Numbered from the stretch's first letter, positions 35,583 through 44,570 are shown. The stretch: DNA of 64,000 nucleotides from Caldifarciminota bacterium (GCA_903865935.1 CAIPLT010000083.1:19188-83187), one strand, 5' to 3'. Notes: generated from the sequence alone by a model not told the origin. Translations and numbers: made by a program.

Positions 35583-36445
35583 GTATCTGGGAAAAGTTAA
35601 CCAAAATTGACCGGCGTTATATTTATCTTATGCTTCTTTTAGTTGTCATGATACCAATAATCGTGCCATTTAAACTGCATCCCAAGCCGATGCCACCGGT
35701 TGAAAATCTGTTTAATGCCATTGATGCGATACCGCCTGAGAAAGCCCTTGTCATATCGGTAGATTATTCACCAGATACCGAACCTGAACTCCATCCAATG
35801 ACATATGCATTGTTAAGACATGCGTTTGCCCGACATAAAAAGGTCGGCATTCTCTGCATTTCGCTCTTAGGTTTAGGTTTAGCCCAAGATGCGTTATCAA
35901 CCGTAACTAATGAATTCAATAGCGTAGCTACAACTCATGCAGATAGTATTATTAATGGACGCGACTACGTATTTTGGGGTTGGCAAACAATGCCTTTGGT
36001 CCCAATTTTAGGAATGGGTGAAAATATTGCTAAGGTTTTTCCGGTTGATTATTACGGTAATAAAACCGATACTTTACCAATGATGAAAAAGATTAAAAAT
36101 TATAACAATGTCGCTTTGCTGGTTTCAATTGCGGGTGGCGAATCTCCGTTCTGGTATATAACATATGCTCAGACCTCTTTTGGTGTGAGAATTGGCGTTG
36201 GTTCAACCGCAGTTATGGCAACTGATTTTTATCCCTATATAAATTCAGGTCAGGTTACAGGCATGATGTCAGGGATGAAAGGTGGCGCTGAGTATGAAGA
36301 ATTAGTCCTTACTAAGCTCGGTATAAAAGGACGCAGAAAAGCAACCGAAGCAATGTCGTCACAAACCGCAGCTCATCTCTGGATTATGCTCACAATTGTC
36401 TTAGGTAATATTGGCTACTTCGCATTGAGAAGGAGGAAAAAATGA
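35579..36445 (+). CDS. Membrane-anchored protein of unknown function in the membrane cluster
   Basis: 288 residues from the ATG at 35579, which overlaps the previous stop codon; an upstream in-frame start at 35561 is less likely. One N-terminal helix (about 14-34), a soluble alpha/beta domain (45-255) with the patterns EKALVISVDYSPDTEPE, HKKVGILCISLLGLG, VALLVSIAGGESPFWY and GVRIGVGSTAVMATDF, and a C-terminal helix ending in RRRKK. The repeated hydrophobic strand-then-glycine layout suggests a Rossmann-like or solute-binding fold outside the cytoplasm. I cannot name the family. Confidence 0.65.
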   Translation: MSIWEKLTKIDRRYIYLMLLLVVMIPIIVPFKLHPKPMPPVENLFNAIDAIPPEKALVISVDYSPDTEPELHPMTYALLRHAFARHKKVGILCISLLGLGLAQDALSTVTNEFNSVATTHADSIINGRDYVFWGWQTMPLVPILGMGENIAKVFPVDYYGNKTDTLPMMKKIKNYNNVALLVSIAGGESPFWYITYAQTSFGVRIGVGSTAVMATDFYPYINSGQVTGMMSGMKGGAEYEELVLTKLGIKGRRKATEAMSSQTAAHLWIMLTIVLGNIGYFALRRRKK

Positions 36446-37065
36446 CGCACAATCCATGGATTTGGGTTAGCGCAATTCTGACACTTGGAATTTTCTCTTT
36501 TCTCTATAAGGAAAATCCATTCTATCGGGTTTGTGAGCATCTCTTTATCGGTATTTCAAACGGTTATTCAATCACTTTTGTCTGGCACAGGGTGCTTATG
36601 CCAACTTTAATCAATCCGGTTGCGCACGGGGAGAAGCTTTGGTTAATTCTGATTGCGATTATCGGAGCGTTTTACTTTATGTATTTTATACCGCAAATAT
36701 CATGGTTAGTCAGAATTCCAATCGCAATTGTATTGGGTTATGGTGCTGGCGCGTCGATCCCGCGTGGCATTGATGCGGCAATCGTTCAGCAGCTTAGAGC
36801 AACTATTATTACACGTTCAACATTTTTATCAGTTTATAATGGCATCTGGTCAATCGTCATTCTCTTTGGTGTAATCGCAACAATCAGTTACTTTTTCTTT
36901 TCCCGGGAACGCAAGGGGATTCTAAAACCGTTATCTTATACAGGAATCGTCTTTATCATGATTGGTTTTGGTGCGTCATTTGGCTATACCGTCATGGCGC
37001 GTGTCTCATTACTTATTGGCCGGCTGACATTTTTACTTAGAGATTGGTTGGGCATTATACACTAA
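36442..37065 (+). CDS. Multi-helix membrane protein of unknown function
   Basis: 207 residues with about six hydrophobic segments and short loops, including EHLFIGISNGYSITFVWHRV (near 32) and the glycine-rich GYGAGASIPRGIDAAI (near 100). It overlaps the previous gene by 4 nt and closes the cluster. No known transporter signature. The conserved-looking polar residues inside helices suggest a channel or a scaffold for the anchored domains encoded upstream. Confidence 0.65.
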   Translation: MTHNPWIWVSAILTLGIFSFLYKENPFYRVCEHLFIGISNGYSITFVWHRVLMPTLINPVAHGEKLWLILIAIIGAFYFMYFIPQISWLVRIPIAIVLGYGAGASIPRGIDAAIVQQLRATIITRSTFLSVYNGIWSIVILFGVIATISYFFFSRERKGILKPLSYTGIVFIMIGFGASFGYTVMARVSLLIGRLTFLLRDWLGIIH

Positions 37066-37299
37066 AGAACTACTTAATCGCAAATTTCTGTATTTTCTAC
37101 GGCGTGGTGACACAGTTACAATTGAATATTGTGTTAATATTCCTGCGGTATCTTGGTTGTATTTGGCGACTCCGTCAATATTTATTATAAAAACTGCATT
37201 AGGAATAAGATATACTCAGCAAAACGACAGAAATTCTATATTTTGCTGCTGATTTATTGAAATCTAAACTATAGTAAATCAATCCGAAGTGTTTCGGGG

Positions 37300-37327
37300 T
37301 TGACTTTTTACTATTTTCTGATAATAT
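37300..37327 (+). promoter_or_regulatory. Promoter of the mvhGA operon, leaderless
   Basis: TTGACT (37300-37305), a 16-nt spacer and TAATAT (37322-37327). Seven bases lie between the -10 box and the ATG at 37335. A five-pair hairpin CCGAA/TTCGG (37284-37297) touches the -35 box and could be an operator. I see nothing else in the 37066-37334 gap. Confidence 0.6.
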
Positions 37328-37334
37328 TTTTTAT

Positions 37335-38324
37335 ATGAGTCAATCTAATGATAAGAAAAAAATAAAAATAGGATTTTATTGGGCAGCATCCTGCGGTGGC
37401 TGTGAAATTGCGGTATTAGACCTTAATGAGAAAATTTTAGATGTAATAAATTTAGCTGACATCGTCTTATGGCCGGTTGCGATGGATGTTAAATATAAAG
37501 ATGTCGAGAATTTCGCGGATGGATATATGGATGTATGCTTTTTTAACGGTTCGGTGCGCAATTCAGAACAAGAACATTTAGCAAAACTATTGCGCAAAAA
37601 AGCAAAAACTTTAATTGCGTTTGGCTCATGTGCGCATCATGGGTGTATTCCTGGTTTAGCGAACATTAGTAATCGAGAAGATATTTTAAAAACCGTTTAT
37701 CAAGAAACTGTTTCAACTAATAATCCAAAAAATATAAGACCTCAACCGAAATCACAGGGGCGAGAAGGTGAAATGACAATCCCGGAATTTTACGACTCAG
37801 TAAGACCATTGGACAAGATTGTTGAAGTTGACTATTATTTGCCGGGATGTCCGCCACCGGTACCGCTAATCACAAAAGCGATTGAATTAATCTCGAAGAA
37901 TGACTTGCCAGCTAAGGGGACCGTTTTGGCTCCTCTGAAATCTTTGTGTGATGAGTGTGTCCGAAATGTTAATCCCCAAAAGAAAATGCCGGATATTAAA
38001 AGAGTTTATGAGATTATGGCTGACCCCAAGGTTTGTTTTTTAGAGCAGGGAATAATTTGCATGGGGCCAGCGACCAGAAGCGGTTGCCAGACGCGATGCA
38101 TAAACGGCAACTGGCCCTGTACCGGTTGTCTGGGACCGACGCCAGAAGTCACTGACCAGGGTGCCAAGATGATTAGTGCAATTGGTTCGATATTGAAAAT
38201 AGATGACGAAAAGAAATTAACTGATGCTGATGCTCAAAATCTCGCGGATAAGATAAAAGACCCGATTGGTACATTCTATATGTACGGATTTGCTTCAGCG
38301 TTAATAAACAGGAAAGTAAAATGA
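37335..38324 (+). CDS. mvhG: [NiFe]-hydrogenase small subunit, group 3c (MvhG)
   Basis: 329 residues. Carries the Fe-S chain from the NiFe site. The proximal-cluster cysteines are in SCGGCE (near 15), GSCAHHGC (near 96) and PGCPPP (near 172). Further cysteines are in CDECVRN and in the C-terminal CQTRCINGNWPCTGC (near 255-270) for the other clusters. It pairs with MvhA, whose gene overlaps by 4 nt, and in the family docks to MvhD-HdrABC, whose genes lie at 19.7-23.4 kb. No twin-arginine signal, so it is cytoplasmic. Confidence 0.93.
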   Translation: MSQSNDKKKIKIGFYWAASCGGCEIAVLDLNEKILDVINLADIVLWPVAMDVKYKDVENFADGYMDVCFFNGSVRNSEQEHLAKLLRKKAKTLIAFGSCAHHGCIPGLANISNREDILKTVYQETVSTNNPKNIRPQPKSQGREGEMTIPEFYDSVRPLDKIVEVDYYLPGCPPPVPLITKAIELISKNDLPAKGTVLAPLKSLCDECVRNVNPQKKMPDIKRVYEIMADPKVCFLEQGIICMGPATRSGCQTRCINGNWPCTGCLGPTPEVTDQGAKMISAIGSILKIDDEKKLTDADAQNLADKIKDPIGTFYMYGFASALINRKVK

Positions 38325-39790
38325 ATAGAATTACAATTGATCCGATTACCAGATTAGAAGGACATGGCAAGATTGAAATATTTCTAAATGAAAAAGGCGG
38401 GGTAGAGCAGAGTTATTTGCAAGTGCCGGAATTAAGGGGATTTGAGAAGTTCTGCGAAGGAAGAAAAGCCGAAGATATGCCCCAACTTACCTCGAGGATT
38501 TGCGGCGTTTGTCCAGTTGCCCATCATATGGCGGCAACCAAAGCTTTGGATATGGCATTTGGGGTTGAACCGACATCCGCGGCAAAAAAATTAAGGGAAT
38601 TGACGTATTGTGGTTACTTAATATATGACCACATTTTGCACTTTTATTTTCTTGGCGGACCGGATTTTATTGTCGGGCCAACCGAAGCAAAAGAAAAACG
38701 GAATATTTTGGGTGTGATTGAAAAGGTCGGTTTAGAACTAGCCGGTGAAGTCATTAAACATCGCGCCTATGGCCAAAAAATGACCGAGATTTTGGGTGGA
38801 AAACCGACTCATCCGGTATGCGGCTTACCGGGAGGAGTCTCAAAGGGATTAGCAAAAGAAGAAAAAGTTGAAATGGAACAAATGGCGAAATCCTGTTTCG
38901 AATTTGCGCTTAAAACATTATCGATCTTTCACAAAATGGTGTTGGAAAATCCGACATATATGAGTATGCTTACCAACCCGGCGTTTTCCTTGAACGTCTA
39001 TAATATGGGAATGGTTGATGCCAACAATCACGTTAATTTTTACGACGGAAAGATAAGGGTGACTGACCCGAATGGCAAAGAATATATAAAATTTGAATCA
39101 GCGGATTATTTAAAATATCTTGGCGAAGAAGTCGTCGAATGGTCTTATGTTAAGATCCCGTATTTGAAAGATATCGGTTATAATGGATTAGTTGACGGAA
39201 TCGATTCCGGTCTGTATCGAGTCGGACCATTGGCCAGACTAAATGCGGCCGATGGGATGGCGACTCAAAAAGCTCAGGATGAATACGAGGTGATGTTCAA
39301 GACCTATCAAACCAAGCCGGTCACTAATACACTGGCATTTCATTGGGCAAGGTTGATTGAGCTTTTGTATGCGACCGAACGAGCAATGGAATTATTGGCT
39401 GATCCGGAAATCACCGATACTAATACCAGAAATATGAGCTTTAAACATCAAACAACCGGTATCGGAGTGGTAGAAGCGGCACGGGGTACTTTATTTCATC
39501 ATTATGAATTGACCGAAGACCGTCTGGTAAAAAAAGTAAATATGATTGTTGCAACAACCAACAATAACGGGGTTATTAATATGTCAGTGCGTAATGCAGC
39601 CCGGGAATTAATAAGGAATAATAATATTGCTGACCCAAAATTGACCGACGGCATATTAAATACGATTGAGATGTTTTTCCGAGCTTACGATCCATGCTTT
39701 GGTTGCGCATCTCATTCCCTGGGAACGATAAAAATAGCCGTAGATATATACGATAAAAACAAGAGCCTCATTTTATCGATTAAAAATTAG
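38321..39790 (+). CDS. mvhA: [NiFe]-hydrogenase large subunit, group 3c (MvhA)
   Basis: 489 residues holding the NiFe active site. The four nickel-ligand cysteines are in RICGVCPVAHH (near 60) and DPCFGCASH (near 460). The N-terminus ITRLEGHGKIEI is typical. About 25 residues follow the final histidine (SLGTIKIAVDIY onward), the usual tail cut off by a maturation protease, which is not encoded in the window. The complete ligand set argues for an active, hydrogen-oxidising enzyme that feeds HdrABC. Confidence 0.94.
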   Translation: MNRITIDPITRLEGHGKIEIFLNEKGGVEQSYLQVPELRGFEKFCEGRKAEDMPQLTSRICGVCPVAHHMAATKALDMAFGVEPTSAAKKLRELTYCGYLIYDHILHFYFLGGPDFIVGPTEAKEKRNILGVIEKVGLELAGEVIKHRAYGQKMTEILGGKPTHPVCGLPGGVSKGLAKEEKVEMEQMAKSCFEFALKTLSIFHKMVLENPTYMSMLTNPAFSLNVYNMGMVDANNHVNFYDGKIRVTDPNGKEYIKFESADYLKYLGEEVVEWSYVKIPYLKDIGYNGLVDGIDSGLYRVGPLARLNAADGMATQKAQDEYEVMFKTYQTKPVTNTLAFHWARLIELLYATERAMELLADPEITDTNTRNMSFKHQTTGIGVVEAARGTLFHHYELTEDRLVKKVNMIVATTNNNGVINMSVRNAARELIRNNNIADPKLTDGILNTIEMFFRAYDPCFGCASHSLGTIKIAVDIYDKNKSLILSIKN

Positions 39791-39814
39791 TCGTTGACTG
39801 GTCGGCTAATTAAT

Positions 39815-41203
39815 ATGAGTTATCGAAAAATTCTATCTTTTTTCACATTAATTTTTTTTGACATAACCGCTTTGATCGTTGCGTACCTGGCCGGATATAT
39901 TTTAAGAAATGGGGTACTATCACTATTTATCCACGAGGTTGTTCCGCTGCTTCCATTTAAGATTTTTGTAACGCGTTTCTATTTATTAGTCCCGTATATT
40001 CTGGTTTTTGCTTATGAAGGACTATATACGAAACGTTTCGAATTTTGGGAGGAAACAAGAAAATTATGGAAAAGCAATGTGATCGCAACCGCAATTATTA
40101 TGATTATATTATATGTTACACGAGCGTTCGTCGTGTCCCGAGCGATAATTTTGTTAGTATTCATAATTAATTTTATCCTATTACCGCTGCAGAGAGATTT
40201 AATCAAACGATTACTATCTAAATTGCATCTCTGGACGAAATACGTGTTGATCATCAGTTCCGAAGATGTGAAAATAAAATTAACCAAAGTAATCAATCAC
40301 CATCCAATTTTAGGTTATCATGCCGCGGCGCATTTGGAGAGTAGAACCTTAAATGCTCAGAATCGTCATTCAATCGATGCTATACTTTCAAGTAAGAAAA
40401 TTGATAGCATTATTATTGAAGCCCAGGAAATCGACCAGACAAAATTACTCGAAATATATGAGCAAGCTGAAGGAAAGGTACAGGATTTCTTTGTGATTCC
40501 GGCATTCTCGCAATTACAAACAACCGGTGTTGAGATTGAGCAAATAGAAAATATTCTATTAATGAAATTTCACTATAACCTTCTGAAAACTGAAAGCAAG
40601 ATCGTCAAACGAATTGTCGATTTAATAATTGCTGGATTGGGGTCAATTATCTTATTGCCGCTGATTCTAGTAATTTCATTAATTATAAAGCTTTCGTCTC
40701 CCGGTCCGGTATTTTATATACAGAATCGAATCGGGAAAAACAAGAAGCTGTTTCCATGCTATAAATTTCGGACAATGTATCTTGATGCTCCGAAACGATT
40801 AGAGCAGCATCTTAACAGTTCTCCGGAAAGTAAAAAAGAATGGGAAATGTTTTTAAAAATAACAAATGATCCAAGAGTTACGCCATTCGGAAAGTTTTTA
40901 CGACGAATAAGTTTCGATGAATTACCACAATTATGGAATGTCATTAAAGGTGAAATGAGTCTAGTAGGTCCAAGACCTTATCTGCCATATGAAGTCGAGA
41001 ATATCGGGAAACAAATGGGTATTATCACAAAGGTCAAACCGGGGATTACGGGTCTTTGGCAAGTTTCCGGTCGTAGCCAGCTGACTTTTGAGGAGCGTTT
41101 ACAACTTGATGAGTATTATGTAAAAAACTGGTCAATCTGGACTGATTTAGTTATCTTAGTCAAAACAATTCGGGTTTTGTTTAAAACCGAAGGTGCATAC
41201 TAA
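39815..41203 (+). CDS. Undecaprenyl-phosphate sugar phosphotransferase (WbaP/exopolysaccharide type)
   Basis: 462 residues from the ATG at 39815 (a TTG at 39794 is a less likely start). About five N-terminal membrane helices (1-150) and a CoA-binding-like central region. The C-terminal bacterial sugar transferase domain (260-462) has KRIVDLIIAGLGSI, SPGPVFYIQNRIGKN, YKFRTM, SFDELPQLWNVIKGEMS, GPRP and KPGITGLWQVSGRS. It starts a lipid-linked polysaccharide by moving a sugar-phosphate to the carrier lipid. It follows mvhA by about 24 nt and precedes a cargo gene by none. T9SS cargo in Bacteroidetes is often attached to such surface glycans, so the adjacency may be meaningful. Confidence 0.88.
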   Translation: MSYRKILSFFTLIFFDITALIVAYLAGYILRNGVLSLFIHEVVPLLPFKIFVTRFYLLVPYILVFAYEGLYTKRFEFWEETRKLWKSNVIATAIIMIILYVTRAFVVSRAIILLVFIINFILLPLQRDLIKRLLSKLHLWTKYVLIISSEDVKIKLTKVINHHPILGYHAAAHLESRTLNAQNRHSIDAILSSKKIDSIIIEAQEIDQTKLLEIYEQAEGKVQDFFVIPAFSQLQTTGVEIEQIENILLMKFHYNLLKTESKIVKRIVDLIIAGLGSIILLPLILVISLIIKLSSPGPVFYIQNRIGKNKKLFPCYKFRTMYLDAPKRLEQHLNSSPESKKEWEMFLKITNDPRVTPFGKFLRRISFDELPQLWNVIKGEMSLVGPRPYLPYEVENIGKQMGIITKVKPGITGLWQVSGRSQLTFEERLQLDEYYVKNWSIWTDLVILVKTIRVLFKTEGAY

Positions 41204-43357
41204 ATGAAAGTTATAATTCAAAAGTTAGAAGTTAAAACTCGTATGCCGATAATCTGTTTGTTACTTATAATTTCATCAGTAAATGCACAGTGGAAAACAT
41301 ATACTAATACTAATTTTATTAATGATATTATTGGTAATAATACAAACTTATATTGCGCCACCCTTGGCGGGTTTACTATATTCTCACTTACCGACAGGAC
41401 CTTTGTGAAAACTTACACAAATGCGGACGGTTTTTCAAACAACCGAATACAGAAATTATGCTTTGATCCTTTGGGGAATGTTTGGCTCGGGACCAATCGA
41501 GGACTGGCGGTTTACGAACCAAATAACGAAAAAGTCTCAACTTATGTACATGAGGATCTTGCTCAATATTCGGTATCTTGTCTTAGTCATGCCGGTGATA
41601 CAATATTGGTCGGAACGCAATCTGGTCTGTTTATTATTGATACAAAAGGCACCTTAAGTATTGGCGATGATATCGTAACCCAACCAATTTTGCCATCCGC
41701 ATTTTCAAGTAAGATTTTTTCTGTTGTTGCAACAAATAGTTTTTGGGTCGGGACCAGTCCGGGTATCATTAAGCTAAATCGTGATTTACAAACATATACC
41801 CAGTATTTGCATCCTTTTGGCGATTCGGTGAAGGCAATGACCGTTGTTTTTGATACTTTATACATTGCCACCGAACAAGGATTGGCAAAATATGATGGGA
41901 CCACTTTTGTACCGGTTGTATATTTCCCACAAAGTTATTTGGTTTATGTTTTAACCTACAGCAACGATAATTTTTACGTGGCCACGAGTGCTGGCCTATT
42001 TCGATACAATGGTCAAACGCTTGTTCAATTGTCAAACGAAGATACAAGAACAGCCTTTGTATCCGATGGTGTTTGGGTGGGTGTGGGCGGTTCTACATTA
42101 TTCGGCGGCGGGCTAAGAAATTATTTAAATAATTCATGGCAGATCTATTGGTCGTCCGGATTAGCGTCTAATAGTGCTGGTTCAGTGGTTGTCGATACGG
42201 AAGGGACTATTTATACTACCCACTATCCAACCTTAACTTCGAATTATAAAACAATCAGCTATAAAGAAATTAACGCGGATTGGCAACTGCTTTATGATTC
42301 GTTAATTAACAGCAGCACTTGTGTGGTGGACCAGAATAATTGTGCCTGGTTTGGTCATTGGGCAAAGGATGGCGGTGTCAGTTGTTTTGATCCTGCGCGT
42401 AATACATGGCAAACAATAATGTGGACGAGCTGGCATTATCGAAATGTGATTGGGGCAATCGGTGTCGATAAACGCAACGTGAAGTGGACCTATAATCAAT
42501 ACAGTACGATCATTGCAATTGATAGCGTAGGACAACAAACCTATGAATTCAGTATTCCTGGTTTATCACGTCCGGAGCAGGAAATACCATATGAGTTTGC
42601 TTTCGATATAGAAAACCGAGTTTGGTTGGGAACTTCTGTGGGATTAGTAAAAATTGATTATAACAATACACTTTCCGACCAATCCGATGATTCGTACCGA
42701 ATTTATCGTCAGGGATTACCCGACCAGGAAGTGAATTCAGTGGCAGTCGATGTTCAGAATCGAGTGTGGTGCGCAACCGTCCAAGGCGCCGCCGTATTTA
42801 ACAATGATTCATTTGATGTATACACAACTGACAATTCATCTTTGTTATCAAATAAAATCATCCGAGTCAAAACTGATTTATGGGGTAATGTCTGGTTTTT
42901 GACTCCCATTGGAGTATCTCAGTTTAATATTTATACGAAAGTATGGTTATCCTATACATCCGAGAATAGCGGTCTGATTCCGAATCTGGATAACGATGAT
43001 AAGTTTTACCGCTGGTTATATGTTGATGACTTAAAAGGTTACTTACTTGTCGCAACCAAAGAGGGTATCAGCCAATTTTTCTACCGGAGCGTAAATCCAG
43101 TGACACTAGCTGAAGTTAGGGTCTATCCCAACCCTTTTATACTCAGCACGCATCAAATATTGACATTTGACAGTTTACCGAGTAATGCGATCGTAACTGT
43201 TTATACAATTGATGGGAAATTTATCACTGAACTTAAAGTTGTATCCGGATATTCTGGTGTCCGATGGGAACCTAAATCAGTTGCTTCGGGAATTTATCTG
43301 GCAGTAGTTAAATCAGGGCATGAAACACGAATTGCAAAATTCGCGATTGTGCGTTAA
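41204..43357 (+). CDS. Secreted two-component-regulator-propeller-like protein, T9SS cargo
   Basis: 717 residues. After a signal segment (about 14-29, ending VNAQ) comes a series of propeller units of the Reg_prop type (LCFDPLGNVWLGTNRGLAVY, VWLGTSVGLVKI, VKTDLWGNVWFLTPIGVSQF) covering residues 30-620. A T9SS sorting domain follows (635-717; NPFILSTHQILTF, W-x-P-K-S, GIYLAVVK). Such propellers are usually the sensor part of hybrid histidine kinases, but no kinase is present here, so a surface or periplasmic binding role is more likely. It starts directly after the sugar transferase stop codon. Confidence 0.8.
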   Translation: MKVIIQKLEVKTRMPIICLLLIISSVNAQWKTYTNTNFINDIIGNNTNLYCATLGGFTIFSLTDRTFVKTYTNADGFSNNRIQKLCFDPLGNVWLGTNRGLAVYEPNNEKVSTYVHEDLAQYSVSCLSHAGDTILVGTQSGLFIIDTKGTLSIGDDIVTQPILPSAFSSKIFSVVATNSFWVGTSPGIIKLNRDLQTYTQYLHPFGDSVKAMTVVFDTLYIATEQGLAKYDGTTFVPVVYFPQSYLVYVLTYSNDNFYVATSAGLFRYNGQTLVQLSNEDTRTAFVSDGVWVGVGGSTLFGGGLRNYLNNSWQIYWSSGLASNSAGSVVVDTEGTIYTTHYPTLTSNYKTISYKEINADWQLLYDSLINSSTCVVDQNNCAWFGHWAKDGGVSCFDPARNTWQTIMWTSWHYRNVIGAIGVDKRNVKWTYNQYSTIIAIDSVGQQTYEFSIPGLSRPEQEIPYEFAFDIENRVWLGTSVGLVKIDYNNTLSDQSDDSYRIYRQGLPDQEVNSVAVDVQNRVWCATVQGAAVFNNDSFDVYTTDNSSLLSNKIIRVKTDLWGNVWFLTPIGVSQFNIYTKVWLSYTSENSGLIPNLDNDDKFYRWLYVDDLKGYLLVATKEGISQFFYRSVNPVTLAEVRVYPNPFILSTHQILTFDSLPSNAIVTVYTIDGKFITELKVVSGYSGVRWEPKSVASGIYLAVVKSGHETRIAKFAIVR

Positions 43358-43509
43358 AACTCTTCCAGTTCTTGTTCTTCACCGGGTACGTCAGTTTCAA
43401 ATCCTTCACCCGCACATTCATTATAGTCGGGACACTCAACACAACACGTTTCCTGTAATTTATCTAATTCCTGACATTCATCAAAATAGGGGCAAATATC
43501 ACAACACAT
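43354..43509 (-). CDS. Cys-rich microprotein B (51 residues)
   Basis: Reads M-C-C-x2-C-x5-C-x9-C-C-x2-C-x5-C, then an acidic tail (GEEQELEEF). GGAGGAG lies 3-9 nt upstream of the ATG. The cysteine positions 2, 3, 6, 12, 22, 23, 26 and 32 are identical to those of the neighbour at 43551-43718, so the two are tandem paralogues and each contains the same motif twice. Eight cysteines suggest two zinc sites or an iron-sulfur site. Its 3' end overlaps the convergent cargo gene by 4 nt. Unrecognised family. Confidence 0.7.
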   Translation of the reverse strand: MCCDICPYFDECQELDKLQETCCVECPDYNECAGEGFETDVPGEEQELEEF

Positions 43510-43550
43510 AACTCCTCCGTCTAATAATATTCAATAATAATTTCAAGATA

Positions 43551-43718
43551 CTATTTTTTAATATAACGTTTTTTCGTTGAATTTGTCCGAGGCCGTTCTT
43601 TTTCTTCCTCGGGCAAATCCATACAAGAGTCAAAATATTTACATTGCGGACAGCAATCATCACGCAACTGGGCTTTTGACTGACATAACTCATAACCCGA
43701 ACAGGCACGACAACACAT
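43551..43718 (-). CDS. Cys-rich microprotein A (55 residues)
   Basis: MCCRACSGYELC then CCPQCKYFDSC, the same eight-cysteine spacing as microprotein B (CCx2Cx5C, nine residues, CCx2Cx5C), followed by a basic tail (STKKRYIKK). GAGG lies 11 nt upstream. It starts 21 nt after the arginase-like gene on the same strand, so the three genes look like one transcript. The two tails have opposite charge, which may let the pair bind each other or different partners. Function unknown. Confidence 0.7.
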   Translation of the reverse strand: MCCRACSGYELCQSKAQLRDDCCPQCKYFDSCMDLPEEEKERPRTNSTKKRYIKK

Positions 43719-43739
43719 TGTTTCTATATCCTCTAATAG

Positions 43740-44570
43740 TTACATTTTTTTGTTTTTGTTCATCATTAAAATCAGTTCACGTAAAATTTCTGCAACGACT
43801 GATGCATAGCCTAAATTTGGTGATGCGAGTGGATTATATTCGACGATATCACAAGCAATGATATTTAGTTCACTCATTTTTAGTATTGACTGGAATAATT
43901 CCTGGTATGAAATACCACCCGGAACAGCGGTTTGAACGGCGGGCATTATGCCGCAATCCAAAACATCGATATCTAATGTCAGATAGCATGGCATTGTTTT
44001 AATCTTTTTCTTAATGCCATCAATATATTCGGCGACCTTAAAAAGGTATTGATTTTTCGTAGCGGGGACGAATAGAGAACGGAGTCCAAGTTGAAATATT
44101 CGATTATTCGGAATTATTTCACTTATGCGCTTGATGACGGTCGCATGACTGTATTTTTCACCGAGATAAGTATCTCTCGTATCCGAGTGAGCATCAAGCT
44201 GAATAAGGTTAAGATCAGGAAAGTATTTCACTATTTCGGATACAATTGGTACTGTGATTGTATGTTCGCCACCTAAAGATATGATACGTTTTTTTTCTTT
44301 AATATATTTCTTAATTTCCTCTCGAATTTGACTGAAAGTCTGTGCTACCGAGGGGTAGTTTAAAACAATATCACCAGCGTCATATATCTTGATTTTACGG
44401 ATATCCTGTTTGAAATATGGACTGTAGGTTTCGACATTATCAGCACCGATGCGAACAAACTGGGGGGCGAACCGACTACCTGGAATATACGAACTGGAAC
44501 GGTCGTACGGTATACCCAAGATAACCGTATTTGCTTCTTTTAGAGAAGAATTTACAAAGTGAAATGCCAT
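43740..44570 (-). CDS. speB: Agmatinase/arginase-family ureohydrolase
   Basis: 276 residues. The binuclear manganese site is complete: GGEHTITVP (near 105), DAHSDTRD (near 128), SHA (near 142), the second metal pair DIDVLD (near 200) and EYNPLASP (near 246). It removes urea from a guanidino compound. The early GIPYDRSSSYIPGSRFAP loop fits agmatinase (putrescine synthesis) better than arginase, but substrate cannot be fixed by eye. Weak promoter-like TATTAT near the start; no Shine-Dalgarno sequence. Confidence 0.87.
   Translation of the reverse strand: MAFHFVNSSLKEANTVILGIPYDRSSSYIPGSRFAPQFVRIGADNVETYSPYFKQDIRKIKIYDAGDIVLNYPSVAQTFSQIREEIKKYIKEKKRIISLGGEHTITVPIVSEIVKYFPDLNLIQLDAHSDTRDTYLGEKYSHATVIKRISEIIPNNRIFQLGLRSLFVPATKNQYLFKVAEYIDGIKKKIKTMPCYLTLDIDVLDCGIMPAVQTAVPGGISYQELFQSILKMSELNIIACDIVEYNPLASPNLGYASVVAEILRELILMMNKNKKM

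Noticed and set aside
37283..37298. Hairpin as a terminator of the membrane cluster
   Set aside because: Five-pair stem lies directly on the mvhG -35 box and is followed by promoter sequence, so an operator or chance is as likely.
43499..43708. Open frame of 69 codons on the minus strand
   Set aside because: It is an out-of-frame shadow of the two Cys-rich microproteins, which have better ribosome sites and conserved spacing.
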